64,000 nucleotides of DNA from Psychroflexus sp. ALD_RP9 (GTDB lineage Bacteria > Bacteroidota > Bacteroidia > Flavobacteriales > Flavobacteriaceae), in assembly GCF_017311165.1 (NCBI RefSeq), contig NZ_CP062973.1:2046001-2110000 (forward strand), read 5' to 3'. The notes below the pieces were generated by a model. The model made no database searches and was not told where the DNA came from. It saw nothing but the letters and a program-made list of their open reading frames with translations. The position numbers and the translations under genes were made by a program. The first letter of the stretch is position 1, and each line of letters starts with the position of its first letter. This document shows positions 1 through 9,021 of this stretch, piece by piece.

Positions 1-403
1 CGTTTACATCATCTAAAGCACCTTTTAAACTTGTAACAAGTGCTAGTGTAACACTATCTTTTTTGTTAATAGCATCGCGCATAGTTTTAATTTGTAGATC
101 TTTTTCTTGAAGGCTTTCTAAAGAACGTTCAAGATTTTCAGCGCCTTTTTTAGAAATAGTTGCTAAATCGCCTTGGCTATTTAGTAGTGCAGCATTGGTA
201 TTTTTTAAAGTCTCTATTTGAGATTTATAATTTGCTACCAAATCACGATTTTTATCTTCGCAAGCACTTAAAGCCATTTCGGCAGATTTTAAATCATTTT
301 CTACTTTAGAATAATCTTCTTCTAAGGCTGCAAATTTCTTTTTAGATACGCATGAGCTGGTTAATAGCAACACGCCTAATCCCAATCCAATTACTTTTTT
401 CAT
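1..403 (-). CDS. OmpA-family envelope lipoprotein, N-terminal part (gene runs off the window)
   Basis: The reading frame opens at an ATG at 403 and stays open to base 1, so only about 134 N-terminal residues are present. The protein begins with a lysine-lysine signal peptide ending in a lipobox (LTSSC, Cys at residue 19), so a lipid-anchored envelope protein is expected. A long, charged, heptad-like coiled coil follows. This layout and the stretch DSVTLALVTSLKGAL match the N-terminus of flavobacterial OmpA-family proteins, whose C-terminal OmpA domain binds peptidoglycan. That domain lies outside the window, so the family call is inferred. A -7 promoter box lies at 427-434. Confidence 0.75.
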   Translation of the reverse strand, partial: MKKVIGLGLGVLLLTSSCVSKKKFAALEEDYSKVENDLKSAEMALSACEDKNRDLVANYKSQIETLKNTNAALLNSQGDLATISKKGAENLERSLESLQEKDLQIKTMRDAINKKDSVTLALVTSLKGALDDVN

Positions 404-426
404 CACGTTTTCAATTTAATTTTAAA

Positions 427-434
427 CAAAAATA
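427..434 (-). promoter_or_regulatory. Bacteroidota -7 box (TATTTTTG) for the OmpA-family lipoprotein
   Basis: On the minus strand this octamer fits TAnnTTTG, the -7 element used by the Bacteroidota housekeeping sigma factor. Its last base is 24 bases before the ATG, close to the spacing at several other genes here. No clear -33 TTG is visible, so this is a partial match. Confidence 0.4.
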
Positions 435-461
435 AGTTTTATCTAATGCTAATAATAAGTC

Positions 462-1481
462 TTAACACTTTTTTGAAGTCAATTCTTCAAAGTTTGAAAT
501 TTTACAGAAAAATTTATGCCAAACTATACTTTTAACTTTAAAATATTGTTCTGAAGAAAAAACTTCACGTCGTTTGTGCTTTATGTTAGAATATAGTTTA
601 AAAAAGCTGATATAAGCCTCTACAACTGCAAAGGCGTGTTTTAGTTGAAGTTTAAAGAGAAAATAGATTACAGCTAAACTATCAATTAAAATCCTTAAAA
701 TAATAAGTCTTGTTATCCTTTTAGGGGTGTTTTTAATGATATTAAATAAAGAGTTTCTAAAGTTTAAAAATGTTTTTTTGGGGTTTTGTGCGTTTAAACT
801 ACCGCCACCTAAATGATAAACCTGGCTATTAGCAGTATACATAATTTTGTAGCCAAAATTTTTAAATCGCCAACAAAGGTCTATTTCTTCTTGGTGGGCA
901 AAATAGTCTTCATCAAAACCGCCAAGATTCATAAAAATTTCGCGCTTTACAGCAAAACAAGCGCCACTAGCCCAAAAAATCTCAATTGTGTCATTATATT
1001 GGCCTTTATCTTTTTCAAGTTCGTTAAATAACCTGCCTCGACAAAATGGGTAGCCTAATTGGTCTATAAAACCGCCTGCTGCGCCTGCATATTCAAAATA
1101 ATCAGGTTTGTTTAAATCTTTTAACTTGGGCTGTACCGCGGCAACCTTAGCCTGTGTTTGTAATAATTTAATTAATGGTGGTATCCAGTTTTTGGTAACT
1201 TCTACATCATTGTTTAATAAAATAAGGTAGTCTTCTTTTATTAATTTTAGTCCTTCATTATAGCCACCCGCAAAACCAAAGTTATGTTTGTTTTTAATAA
1301 TATTTACTTCAGGGTAATTTTCTTTTAAAAATAATATAGAATCATCGGTAGAGGCATTATCAATGACATATATAGAAGCTTCTTTACTATATTTAGTAAG
1401 GCTTGGCAAAAAACGTTGTAGCAAATTCTTACCATTCCAATTTAAAATAGCAACTGCAGTTTGTGGCAAATTAGCGTTCAT
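462..1481 (-). CDS. glycosyltransferase family 2
   Basis: This 339-residue protein has the GT-A fold signatures of family 2. AVAILNWNGKNLL near residues 9-21 is the first nucleotide-binding strand, DNASTDDS is at 41-48, and LLNNDVE around 88-94 carries the metal-coordinating Asp92. A downstream GGFDEDYFAHQEEIDLCWR supplies the acceptor-side acidic residues. It most resembles rhamnosyltransferase-like GT2 enzymes that add sugars to cell-surface glycans using a nucleotide-sugar donor. A C-terminal hydrophobic stretch (LIILRILIDSLAVIYFLFKL) suggests membrane association. It overlaps the upstream nuclease-like gene by 11 bases, so the two are probably co-transcribed. Donor and acceptor cannot be read from sequence. 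Confidence 0.85.
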   Translation of the reverse strand: MNANLPQTAVAILNWNGKNLLQRFLPSLTKYSKEASIYVIDNASTDDSILFLKENYPEVNIIKNKHNFGFAGGYNEGLKLIKEDYLILLNNDVEVTKNWIPPLIKLLQTQAKVAAVQPKLKDLNKPDYFEYAGAAGGFIDQLGYPFCRGRLFNELEKDKGQYNDTIEIFWASGACFAVKREIFMNLGGFDEDYFAHQEEIDLCWRFKNFGYKIMYTANSQVYHLGGGSLNAQNPKKTFLNFRNSLFNIIKNTPKRITRLIILRILIDSLAVIYFLFKLQLKHAFAVVEAYISFFKLYSNIKHKRREVFSSEQYFKVKSIVWHKFFCKISNFEELTSKKC

Positions 1482-1917
1482 AAGCCGGTAAGTCTTTTAA
1501 AAAAATATAAGCTTGATTTTGGTAATCTATTTGGCAATAATAATGAGAAATTCCGTTGGTTACCCATAAATAGGTAGCATTTAATTTTAAGTTGTACTGC
1601 GCAATTTGGTCAAAGGTTTGTTGGGTAATTTTAACATTTGGGGCTTTACACTCAACAAGTAATTCAATCGAGCCTGATTTGTTAAAGCCAACTACATCAT
1701 AACGTTTTTTAATGTCATTAAGTTTCACCAGCTTTTCTTCGTTTAATAGGTGAGGTGAGTAGTGTTTTTCATTCACTAAATACTCAACACAATGTTGCCT
1801 TACCCATTCTTCGGGCGTTAATAGAAGATATTTTTTACGTAGTCTAGAAAAAATAAACGTTTTATTTTCACTACTTTTGAGCTTAAATTGAAACTTATTG
1901 AAGTTGAGTTTTTGCAT
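1471..1917 (-). CDS. stand-alone HsdR N-terminal-type PD-(D/E)xK nuclease domain protein
   Basis: The 148-residue protein consists only of the nuclease domain found at the N-terminus of type I restriction HsdR subunits. The catalytic core is visible: Asp74 in KRYDVVG, the ExK pair Glu89/Lys91 in LLVECKAP, and the QxxxY motif (Gln104-Tyr108) known from HsdR. No helicase domain follows, and no hsdM or hsdS gene lies nearby, so this is not a restriction system. It is divergent from holA with only 37 bases between the starts. From memory this pairing recurs in Bacteroidota, which would suggest a DNA-processing role; the function is unknown. The ATG lies 6 bases from a -7 box, so the mRNA may be leaderless. 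Confidence 0.8.
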   Translation of the reverse strand: MQKLNFNKFQFKLKSSENKTFIFSRLRKKYLLLTPEEWVRQHCVEYLVNEKHYSPHLLNEEKLVKLNDIKKRYDVVGFNKSGSIELLVECKAPNVKITQQTFDQIAQYNLKLNATYLWVTNGISHYYCQIDYQNQAYIFLKDLPAYER

Positions 1918-1922
1918 AGCAC

Positions 1923-1930
1923 CAAAAGTA
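1923..1930 (-). promoter_or_regulatory. Bacteroidota -7 box (TACTTTTG) for the HsdR-N-type gene
   Basis: A perfect TAnnTTTG match on the minus strand. A TTG at 1947-1949 (minus strand) lies 16 bases upstream as a possible -33 element, slightly short of the usual spacing. The box ends 6 bases from the start codon, so transcription would begin at or next to the ATG. Confidence 0.4.
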
Positions 1931-1954
1931 CTAAAATATACTTAAGCAACCCGA

Positions 1955-2962
1955 ATGAAGCAAGCACAAGCCTTGATAAATAGCATTAAAAAGCGCGAAT
2001 TTAAGCCGGTTTATTTTCTGGTGGGTGAGCGTGAGACTTATTTTGTAGATTTAATTGCAAATGCTTTAGAGCAACATGTACTTACCGAAGATGAAAAGGC
2101 CTTTAACCAAAACATTGTTTATGGTAAAGATGTTTCTATAGATGAAGTAATTAGCTTAGCTAAACGATTCCCGATGATGGCTGAATATCAACTTATTATT
2201 GTAAGGGAAGCGCAAAGCCTTTCTAAACAACTCGCACAGTTAGAAGCTTACTTAGAGCAGCCTCAAGAAACAAGTATTTTAGTATTTTGTTACAAATACA
2301 AAAAACCTGATGCGCGTAAAAAGGTGGTTAAACTACTAAAAAAACACCATGTATATTTTGATACACCAGCAATTTACGACAATCAAGTACCTGAATGGAT
2401 TTCACAAACCATGACATCTGCGGGATATACAATAGATCATAAAGCGGCGGTTATGCTGGTAGAATTTTTGGGGGTTAAGCTTGCACATATTTCTAAAGAG
2501 TTAGAGAAATTGATGTTGCTCATTCCTAAAGGTCAAAATATTACGCCAGAAATTATTGAAGATAATATAGGTATTAGTAAAGATTTTAACAACTTTGAGT
2601 TAACCAAGGCAATTGGTTTAAAGAATGAACCTAAGGCCTACCAAATTATCAATTACTTTGCTCAAAATCCAAAAAACAATCCATTAGTAGTCACTACTGG
2701 GCAGCTGTTTAGCTATTTTCAAAAAATTGCTAAATATCATGCACTTAAAGACAAGTCTAAAATGAGCGCAGCTAAAGCATTAGGTGTATCGCCTTATTTC
2801 GTGAGTGAATATGTCGCTGCTGCTCAAAAATATCCATTAAAAAAGGTAACACAAAATTTGCACCACATTAAACAAATAGATTTAATGGCAAAAGGTGTCG
2901 ATAGTTACCAAACCTCACAAGGTGATTTACTGAAAGAGCTCATGGTAAAATTGATGCGTTAA
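1955..2962 (+). CDS. holA: DNA polymerase III delta subunit
   Basis: This 335-residue protein is the clamp-loader subunit that opens the beta sliding clamp during replication. The N-terminus KPVYFLVGERETYFVDLI is typical of HolA, which has an AAA+-like fold without a working Walker A. The middle section contains the conserved DARKKVVKLLKKH and LGVKLAHISKELEKL regions, and the C-terminal helical collar carries LKELMVKLMR. Length is normal for the family. It is transcribed away from the HsdR-N-type gene. Its stop codon overlaps the stop of the convergent microprotein gene. No strong ribosome binding site is visible, as is normal for the phylum. Confidence 0.93.
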   Translation: MKQAQALINSIKKREFKPVYFLVGERETYFVDLIANALEQHVLTEDEKAFNQNIVYGKDVSIDEVISLAKRFPMMAEYQLIIVREAQSLSKQLAQLEAYLEQPQETSILVFCYKYKKPDARKKVVKLLKKHHVYFDTPAIYDNQVPEWISQTMTSAGYTIDHKAAVMLVEFLGVKLAHISKELEKLMLLIPKGQNITPEIIEDNIGISKDFNNFELTKAIGLKNEPKAYQIINYFAQNPKNNPLVVTTGQLFSYFQKIAKYHALKDKSKMSAAKALGVSPYFVSEYVAAAQKYPLKKVTQNLHHIKQIDLMAKGVDSYQTSQGDLLKELMVKLMR

Positions 2963-3129
2963 TTCTTCTTTAGGGCTTCTAGCTTTTTAGCAACTTCTTC
3001 GGCTTCAGCGGTTTTTTGGTCAGCAGCTTTTCGGTTTGTTTTAGATAAATCAAAAGCTTCTTTTTGAAGTTTCTTGTATTTATCTCTTAGTTTTTCCGCC
3101 TCTGATTTTTTCTTGAATAATCCAAACAT
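2959..3129 (-). CDS. Lacal_2735-type microprotein (56 residues)
   Basis: A complete ATG-to-TAA frame encodes 56 residues starting MFGLFKKKSEAEKL and ending KKLEALKKN. It is highly charged, rich in Lys, Glu and Ala, and predicted to be one long coiled coil with a short hydrophobic MFGLF head. It matches my recollection of the small flavobacterial family named Lacal_2735, which has no known function. The stop codon shares two bases with that of the convergent holA, so the genes abut tail to tail with no terminator. It is easily missed because of its size. Confidence 0.8.
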   Translation of the reverse strand: MFGLFKKKSEAEKLRDKYKKLQKEAFDLSKTNRKAADQKTAEAEEVAKKLEALKKN

Positions 3130-3216
3130 AACTTTTTGTTTAAAGTAAAGCGATTTAAGTTAAGTTGAAGCCAAAATGACTTCAACTTTAACGCTAAATT
3201 AGGTTTGGTATAAAAC

Positions 3217-5343
3217 TTAAAAGCTATCTAATAAAACTTCTAAAATTTCAATAGCAGCATCACTAATTCGGCTTCCAGGGCCAAATACTGCAACGGCACC
3301 AGCCTCAAATAAAAATTCATAATCGGCAGAAGGTATTACACCGCCAACAATTACCATGATATCTTCACGGCCGAGGGATTTTAATTCATTAATAACTTGC
3401 GGCACTAAGGTTTTATGGCCTGCGGCTAAAGATGAAACTCCTAAAACATGCACATCGTTTTCAACGGCTTGTTTGGCGGCTTCTTTTGGGGTTTGAAACA
3501 AAGGCCCAATATCTACATCAAAACCAACATCTGCATATCCTGTGGCTACTACCTTTGCACCACGGTCATGACCATCTTGCCCCATTTTAGCAATCATAAT
3601 TCGAGGTCTACGACCTTCTTTTTCTGCAAATTCATTTGCCAAAGCTTTGGCTTTGCTAAACGAGCTATCTTCTTTCATTTCTTTGCTATAAACGCCACTA
3701 AACGATTGTATTTTTGCTTCATGTCTACCGTAAACCTTTTCTAAGGCTAAACTAATTTCACCTAATGTGGCTCTGACTTTGGCAGCTTTGACAGCACAAG
3801 TTAATAAATTTTCTTTACCATCTTTAGCTGCTTTGGTAAGTTGTTCTAAAGCTTGACGTACCTTTGTTTGGTCACGCTGTGCTTTTATAGTTTCAAGCTT
3901 TTGCAGTTGTTGATTTCTAACACTTTGGTTATCGACCTCTAAAGTAACTATAGGATCTTCTTTGGGTAATCTGTAGGCATTTACACCGATAATTTTATCA
4001 CTTCCGCTATCTATTTTTGCTTGTTTTTTAGCAGCAGCTTGTTCTATGCGTAATTTTGGGATACCTGCTTCAATGGCTTTAGTCATTCCACCAAGTTCTT
4101 CAATTTCTTGAATATGTTCCCAAGCTTTGTGCGCAATATCATGGGTAAGCTTTTCTACATAATAACTGCCTGCCCAAGGATCTACTGTTTTGGTAATTTG
4201 GGTTTCTTCTTGCAAGTAAATTTGCGTATTACGAGCAATTCTAGCTGAAAAATCGGTTGGCAATGCAATAGCTTCGTCTAAGGCATTGGTATGTAAACTT
4301 TGGGTGCCACCAAAAGCTGCTGCAGTGGCTTCAATACAAGTTCTAGCTACATTGTTAAATGGGTCTTGTTCTGTTAAGGTGTAACCGCTTGTTTGGCAAT
4401 GTGTCCTAAGTGCTAAAGATTTAGGGTTGTTGGGGTTAAATGGCTTAATTAGTTTTGCCCATAGCATTCGGGCTGCACGCATTTTAGCAATTTCCATAAA
4501 ATGATTCATGCCAACGCCCCAGAAAAATGATAAGCGCGGTGCAAAACTGTCTATATCCATCCCAGCATCAAGTCCTTTTTTGATGTATTCTAGACCATCT
4601 GCTAAAGTGTAAGCCAATTCTATATCAGCGGTGGCGCCAGCTTCTTGCATATGATATCCTGAAATACTAATGCTATTAAACTTAGGCATAAATTGAGAAG
4701 TATATTCAAAAATATCTGATATGATTTTCATAGACGGTGTTGGTGGATAGATGTAGGTATTTCTCACCATAAATTCTTTCAAAATATCATTTTGAATGGT
4801 ACCTGAAAGTTTAGATTGGTCAACACCAGATTCCTCGGCAGCTGCAATATAAAAAGCCATAATTGGCAAAACAGCGCCATTCATGGTCATAGATACAGAC
4901 ATCTTATCGAGCGGAATTTGGTTAAATAAAACTTTCATATCTTCAATAGAGTCGATTGCAACACCAGCTTTGCCTACATCTCCTACAACGCGTTCATGGT
5001 CAGAGTCATAACCGCGATGGGTTGGCAAATCAAATGCTACTGAAAGTCCCTTTTGTCCTGCAGCTAAATTTCTACGGTAAAATGCATTACTTTCTGCTGC
5101 TGTAGAAAAACCAGCGTACTGCCTAATTGTCCAAGGCCTACTTACATACATGGTCGAGTAAGGACCGCGTAAGTAAGGTGGAATTCCTGCGGCAAAGTTA
5201 AGGTGTTCAGTTTGGTCTAAATCACTTTTAAAGTAAGAGTTTTTTAGTTGAATACCTTCAGCAGTTTTTGCAGTTTTTTTACACTTGTTTTGACTTTTGT
5301 TTTCAAACTGAAGCTTTATATCTTGTATATTTTTTCTTTTCAT
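3217..5343 (-). CDS. mutB: methylmalonyl-CoA mutase large (catalytic) subunit
   Basis: This 708-residue subunit interconverts (R)-methylmalonyl-CoA and succinyl-CoA using adenosylcobalamin, in propionate and branched-chain amino acid breakdown. The TIM-barrel N-terminus has [17 protein letters not shown] at 64-80, which contains the active-site tyrosine region. The C-terminal B12-binding domain has the base-off motif DGHDRG at 590-595, His592 being the cobalt ligand, then a full Rossmann-like domain to the end. Length is as expected for MutB. It follows mutA after 15 bases, giving the usual heterodimer pair. No mutase chaperone (MeaB) or epimerase gene is in the window. Confidence 0.96.
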   Translation of the reverse strand: MKRKNIQDIKLQFENKSQNKCKKTAKTAEGIQLKNSYFKSDLDQTEHLNFAAGIPPYLRGPYSTMYVSRPWTIRQYAGFSTAAESNAFYRRNLAAGQKGLSVAFDLPTHRGYDSDHERVVGDVGKAGVAIDSIEDMKVLFNQIPLDKMSVSMTMNGAVLPIMAFYIAAAEESGVDQSKLSGTIQNDILKEFMVRNTYIYPPTPSMKIISDIFEYTSQFMPKFNSISISGYHMQEAGATADIELAYTLADGLEYIKKGLDAGMDIDSFAPRLSFFWGVGMNHFMEIAKMRAARMLWAKLIKPFNPNNPKSLALRTHCQTSGYTLTEQDPFNNVARTCIEATAAAFGGTQSLHTNALDEAIALPTDFSARIARNTQIYLQEETQITKTVDPWAGSYYVEKLTHDIAHKAWEHIQEIEELGGMTKAIEAGIPKLRIEQAAAKKQAKIDSGSDKIIGVNAYRLPKEDPIVTLEVDNQSVRNQQLQKLETIKAQRDQTKVRQALEQLTKAAKDGKENLLTCAVKAAKVRATLGEISLALEKVYGRHEAKIQSFSGVYSKEMKEDSSFSKAKALANEFAEKEGRRPRIMIAKMGQDGHDRGAKVVATGYADVGFDVDIGPLFQTPKEAAKQAVENDVHVLGVSSLAAGHKTLVPQVINELKSLGREDIMVIVGGVIPSADYEFLFEAGAVAVFGPGSRISDAAIEILEVLLDSF

Positions 5344-5358
5344 AGTCTCTAAATTGGC

Positions 5359-6738
5359 TTAGGCATTTGCTTCTTTGTCGAGGCGTTTCAGTTCAATCTT
5401 TTCTGCAAGTCTTCTGGCGATGATTGGTTTAAATTTGACTTGGCGTTGTTGCTTTTTTACAAATGGGTATAACTCCAAATCGGCTTTCATTCGATCATCT
5501 GCATTTTCATATTTATTGGTACCAACCATCACAAAGGCTGTTTTTTGTAGTTTTTCTTCTTCATTCTTAGCACTTGCTTCTATAGATTTGGTAATGTTGC
5601 CCTTAAAAAGTTCACTTAAATAGCCATCATTTTTTTCTATGTTTTTAAATTCATCTAAGGCTTTTTGAGCTAATTGCTGGGTTAACTCTTCAATGTAATA
5701 ACTGCCATTTGTAGGGTTGTATACTTGATCAAAATAAGATTCATGTTTTAAAATGAGTAATTGGTTACGAGAAATACGCTCGCCAAATTCATTCGTTTTA
5801 TGAAAAATTTCGTCGTAAGCTAAATTATTAACCCAATCGGCACCACCAAGCACAGCACTCATACATTCGGTTGTAGTCCGAAGCATATTAACATTATAAT
5901 CGTATATGGTTTTGTTACGTTGGCTTGGTTCAGCAATTATTTTTAAGGTAACATCTACTGAAAATGAATTAGCTAAACTATTGATTAACAATCGATAGGA
6001 TTTTAGTTTAGCGATTTCAAAAAAGTAATTAGAACCTGTTGAAGTAATAAGGTTAAGTTGAATGGTTTTTGGTAATGCTTGGTTATGATTCAAATAGTTG
6101 AAGTATTCGCTAAGCACCGCTAAACTGAAGCTTAATTCTTGATATTTTAAGGCACCAGCATTTTGAAATAATCGCGCATCGATGGAAAGCTGTGGCTTTA
6201 AATGCTTCAATTGTGCAAATTGTTGAATGATGGCTAAATCTTCAGTTTCAGATTTCTGCCAATCACCCTGAGATGACAATTGCTTAATCGGGTCAAAGTT
6301 AAGTAGAATATCAATATTCAGTTCTGCACTAAATTCATCTAAATGCTTTAAAAACTCCTGTTCAAGTTTAAGAAATTCTAGCATTACGGGAACCTGTAAG
6401 TTGTCGATTTCTTTTAGTAAATCAAATAATTTTGTATTGGCTTCCGGGACAATTAACCATAGAGATTCGGCGCCGCGATTGGTAACATCATTTACTATTT
6501 TGGTAACAGCGGTATAATTTTCGAGATATATTTTTTCTGTAATTCGCCAACCTTCTGTAATTGGTAAATCTATGTTTTGATGCGTGTCTTGATGATAAAA
6601 AGGTTTTACGTCAAAACCTTCGTCAGAGTGATCAATTAATTTTTCGTTATAATCGGCACCTTTTAAATCGGCTTGAATTTTTTGTTTCCAAGCTTTAGAG
6701 GTTATCGGTTCAAAATCTTTAAATAATTTTTCGGCCAT
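5359..6738 (-). CDS. mutA: methylmalonyl-CoA mutase small subunit
   Basis: This 459-residue protein is the non-catalytic partner of MutB. It keeps the mutase barrel (for example MLRTTTECMSAVLGGADW and ISRNQLLILKHESYFDQV) but ends without a B12 domain: there is no DxHxxG motif, and the frame closes after a basic helical tail. That is short compared with actinobacterial MutA (over 600 residues), which retains a degenerate cobalamin domain. It begins at ATG 6738, 5 bases after the septum-protein gene, and mutB follows 15 bases on, so udk-divIC-mutA-mutB probably form one operon. Confidence 0.92.
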   Translation of the reverse strand: MAEKLFKDFEPITSKAWKQKIQADLKGADYNEKLIDHSDEGFDVKPFYHQDTHQNIDLPITEGWRITEKIYLENYTAVTKIVNDVTNRGAESLWLIVPEANTKLFDLLKEIDNLQVPVMLEFLKLEQEFLKHLDEFSAELNIDILLNFDPIKQLSSQGDWQKSETEDLAIIQQFAQLKHLKPQLSIDARLFQNAGALKYQELSFSLAVLSEYFNYLNHNQALPKTIQLNLITSTGSNYFFEIAKLKSYRLLINSLANSFSVDVTLKIIAEPSQRNKTIYDYNVNMLRTTTECMSAVLGGADWVNNLAYDEIFHKTNEFGERISRNQLLILKHESYFDQVYNPTNGSYYIEELTQQLAQKALDEFKNIEKNDGYLSELFKGNITKSIEASAKNEEEKLQKTAFVMVGTNKYENADDRMKADLELYPFVKKQQRQVKFKPIIARRLAEKIELKRLDKEANA

Positions 6739-6743
6739 GTGGT

Positions 6744-7067
6744 TTAGTTTTGTTGTAAACTATCTTCGTACTCGATAATATACACTTCTTCATTGGGACG
6801 TTTCATGAAATAATTTTCACGAGCGAAGCGTTCTATTTCTACGGAGTCATTAAGGGTTTTAAAGGTTGCTTTGTCTTTAGCTATTTCATTAATATAGTAT
6901 TGCTTGTTTTGTTTAAGCTCTTCTATGTCTTGGTTGAGTTCATGATGTATTAGCCATGAATTCGTGTCTATAAATAGCATCCAAATTATAAATAAACTTA
7001 GGGTTAAAATATATTTGTTGGTAAGTAATTTAAACCAGCGTTTATGTCTTAATTCGTTTAACTTCAT
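6744..7067 (-). CDS. septum formation initiator (DivIC/FtsB-like) protein
   Basis: This 107-residue single-pass protein has a basic N-terminal cytoplasmic segment, one membrane helix at about residues 17-34, then a periplasmic coiled coil (HELNQDIEELKQNKQYYINEI, about 43-63) and an acidic tail. This is the FtsB/DivIC architecture; such proteins link early and late divisome components. The motif RFARENYFMKRPNEEVYIIE is the usual C-terminal signature of the family. It sits between udk and mutA. Confidence 0.88.
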   Translation of the reverse strand: MKLNELRHKRWFKLLTNKYILTLSLFIIWMLFIDTNSWLIHHELNQDIEELKQNKQYYINEIAKDKATFKTLNDSVEIERFARENYFMKRPNEEVYIIEYEDSLQQN

Positions 7068-7130
7068 GGGATAAATTTACAAAAATTAAAGCTAAAGCTG
7101 TGTGTGCTATATTTAGATTTTAAATTTGAT

Positions 7131-7739
7131 TTAAACCAAACGTTCTTTAATAATTGTTTGAACAATATCAATAGCTACCGTATTAAAGCGATTGTTTGGG
7201 ATAATAATATCAGCATATTCTTTAGTGGGTTCTATAAATTGTTGATGCATCGGTTTAAGGGTAGATTTATAGCGGTTAATAACTTCATCAAGGTCACGAC
7301 CACGCTCATTAATATCGCGTTTGAGGCGTCGCATCAGGCGTTCATCGCTGTCGGCATGTACAAATATTTTAATATCAAACATTTTACGAATGTCAGGATG
7401 TGTAAAAATTAAAATTCCCTCAACAATCATCACTTTCCGAGGTTGCGTTGTGATGGTTTCATGGGTTCGGTTATGCGCTTTAAATGAATATACTGGTTGT
7501 TCTACAGATTGGCCTGATTTTAGAACTTTTAAATGATCTACTAGTAAATCAAAATCAATTGATTTAGGATGGTCGAAATTGATTTTTGTACGTTCTTCAA
7601 AACTTAGATGCGAGGTGTCTTGATAATAAGAATCTTGATAAATTACATCAACTTCATCATGCTGTAATTCATTTATAATTTGATTTACAACTGTTGTTTT
7701 ACCACTTCCTGTACCACCAGCAATACCAATAATTAACAT
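7131..7739 (-). CDS. udk: uridine kinase
   Basis: Phosphorylates uridine and cytidine in pyrimidine salvage. The P-loop GGTGSGKT lies at residues 8-15 when the ATG at 7739 is used. An earlier in-frame ATG at 7766 would add nine residues (MYFYTKSER) that do not resemble the family, so 7739 is chosen, giving 202 residues. Further signatures are YQDSYYQD, the substrate-binding FDHPKSIDFD, and the lid region RRLKRDINERGRDLDEVI. It is probably the first gene of the operon with divIC and mutAB, 63 bases ahead of divIC. Confidence 0.94.
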   Translation of the reverse strand: MLIIGIAGGTGSGKTTVVNQIINELQHDEVDVIYQDSYYQDTSHLSFEERTKINFDHPKSIDFDLLVDHLKVLKSGQSVEQPVYSFKAHNRTHETITTQPRKVMIVEGILIFTHPDIRKMFDIKIFVHADSDERLMRRLKRDINERGRDLDEVINRYKSTLKPMHQQFIEPTKEYADIIIPNNRFNTVAIDIVQTIIKERLV

Positions 7740-7913
7740 GCGTTCACTTTTGGTGTAAAAGTACACAAGCCCTAGAAATTATAAAATTAATCTGTCAATA
7801 ATATTAAGTAATTCAATCCTTAATATTTAGAATTATTTAATTTTTGCGTTTAAACTCTCGTTAATTTGGTAGTCTAACTTAAAGATTTAATTACATTTAA
7901 TAAAATTTTAAAT

Positions 7914-9020
7914 ATGAAATTATCTTTATCATTTTGCTTTGCTTTTAGTCTATTGGCTTGTGCACAAGAAGATACATCAATTACAACAATTGAAGTTGAT
8001 TATGAATATGAAATTATTACAGACCAAGTTAATATGCCTTGGGGATTTGATTTTTTTGATGATGGACGGATTGTAATTACTGATAAATCTGGAGAAGTCT
8101 ATTTATATGATGATGGAAGTACAACTAAATTAAGCGGATTTCCTGAAGTCTACAATCGTGGTCAAGGCGGCTTGTTAGATGTTAAAATACATCCTGAATA
8201 TCCAGAGCAACCTTGGATTTACTTTACCTACGCTTCAACCGAAGGTAAAGCTAAAGGCGGTCACACTGCTTTTGCACGTGCTCAATTAACAGGCTCACAA
8301 CTTACCGATTTTGAAGTTTTGTATAAAGCTTCACCAAACACCACTAAAGGCGTACACTTTGGTAGTCGTATAGAGTTTGACCGTCAAGGTTATGTTTATA
8401 TTTCAATTGGCGAACGTGGCGAACGCGACGTAAACCCTCAAGATATTTCACGTGATGGAGGTAAGATTTATCGTTTTCATGCAGATGGTCGAATTCCAAA
8501 CGATAATCCGTTTGTAAATGAAGACAATGCCAAGAAGGCTATTTATTCTTATGGACACCGAAATCCACAAGGTATGGAAATACACCCACAAACTGGTAAA
8601 ATTTGGGTGCATGAACATGGGCCACGTGGTGGAGATGAAATCAACATCATTAAAAAAGCGGCCAATTATGGTTGGCCAGTGGTTACTTACGGAATTAATT
8701 ATTCAGGAACAAGTATCACCGATGAAACTCAAAAGCCTGGCATGACGCAGCCAATACATTATTGGGTGCCATCTATTGCGCCTAGCGGTATGGCCTTTGT
8801 AAACTCAACCAAATATCCGCATTTAAACGCTAATTTACTAGTAGGCTCACTCAAATTCATGTACTTAGAGCATTTAGAGTTAGATGGAGATAAAGTTGTA
8901 AAGCGCGAAAAAATACTCGATAAAATAGGTCGTGTAAGAAGCGTAGAACAAAGTCCTGACGGCTTTATTTATGTTGGAGTAGAAGGTGTAGGTCTAGTAA
9001 AAATACTTCCAAAGTCTTAA
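7914..9020 (+). CDS. PQQ-type soluble aldose sugar dehydrogenase, lipoprotein
   Basis: This 368-residue protein is a six-bladed beta-propeller of the YliI/soluble glucose dehydrogenase family, which oxidises sugars with pyrroloquinoline quinone. A signal peptide ends in a lipobox (FSLLAC, Cys16), so it is anchored to a membrane facing the periplasm or outside. Conserved segments are MPWGFDFF, GGLLDVKIHPEY (catalytic-His region), the blade motif GHRNPQGMEIHP, and WVHEHGPRGGDEINII. The cytochrome c gene starts one base after its stop, so electrons probably pass to that partner. No PQQ biosynthesis genes are in the window. The substrate is unknown. Confidence 0.9.
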   Translation: MKLSLSFCFAFSLLACAQEDTSITTIEVDYEYEIITDQVNMPWGFDFFDDGRIVITDKSGEVYLYDDGSTTKLSGFPEVYNRGQGGLLDVKIHPEYPEQPWIYFTYASTEGKAKGGHTAFARAQLTGSQLTDFEVLYKASPNTTKGVHFGSRIEFDRQGYVYISIGERGERDVNPQDISRDGGKIYRFHADGRIPNDNPFVNEDNAKKAIYSYGHRNPQGMEIHPQTGKIWVHEHGPRGGDEINIIKKAANYGWPVVTYGINYSGTSITDETQKPGMTQPIHYWVPSIAPSGMAFVNSTKYPHLNANLLVGSLKFMYLEHLELDGDKVVKREKILDKIGRVRSVEQSPDGFIYVGVEGVGLVKILPKS

Positions 9021-9021
9021 T

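Noticed and set aside
813..1031. Plus-strand open frame inside the glycosyltransferase gene
   Set aside because: It has no recognisable protein features and lies wholly antisense to conserved GT2 motifs.
1471..1917. Part of a type I restriction-modification system
   Set aside because: No HsdM, HsdS or helicase domain is present nearby; the gene is a single nuclease domain beside replication gene holA.
3448..3744. Plus-strand open frame of 98 codons antisense to mutB
   Set aside because: Cys/Phe-rich composition typical of antisense shadows; the sense strand encodes the conserved B12 domain.
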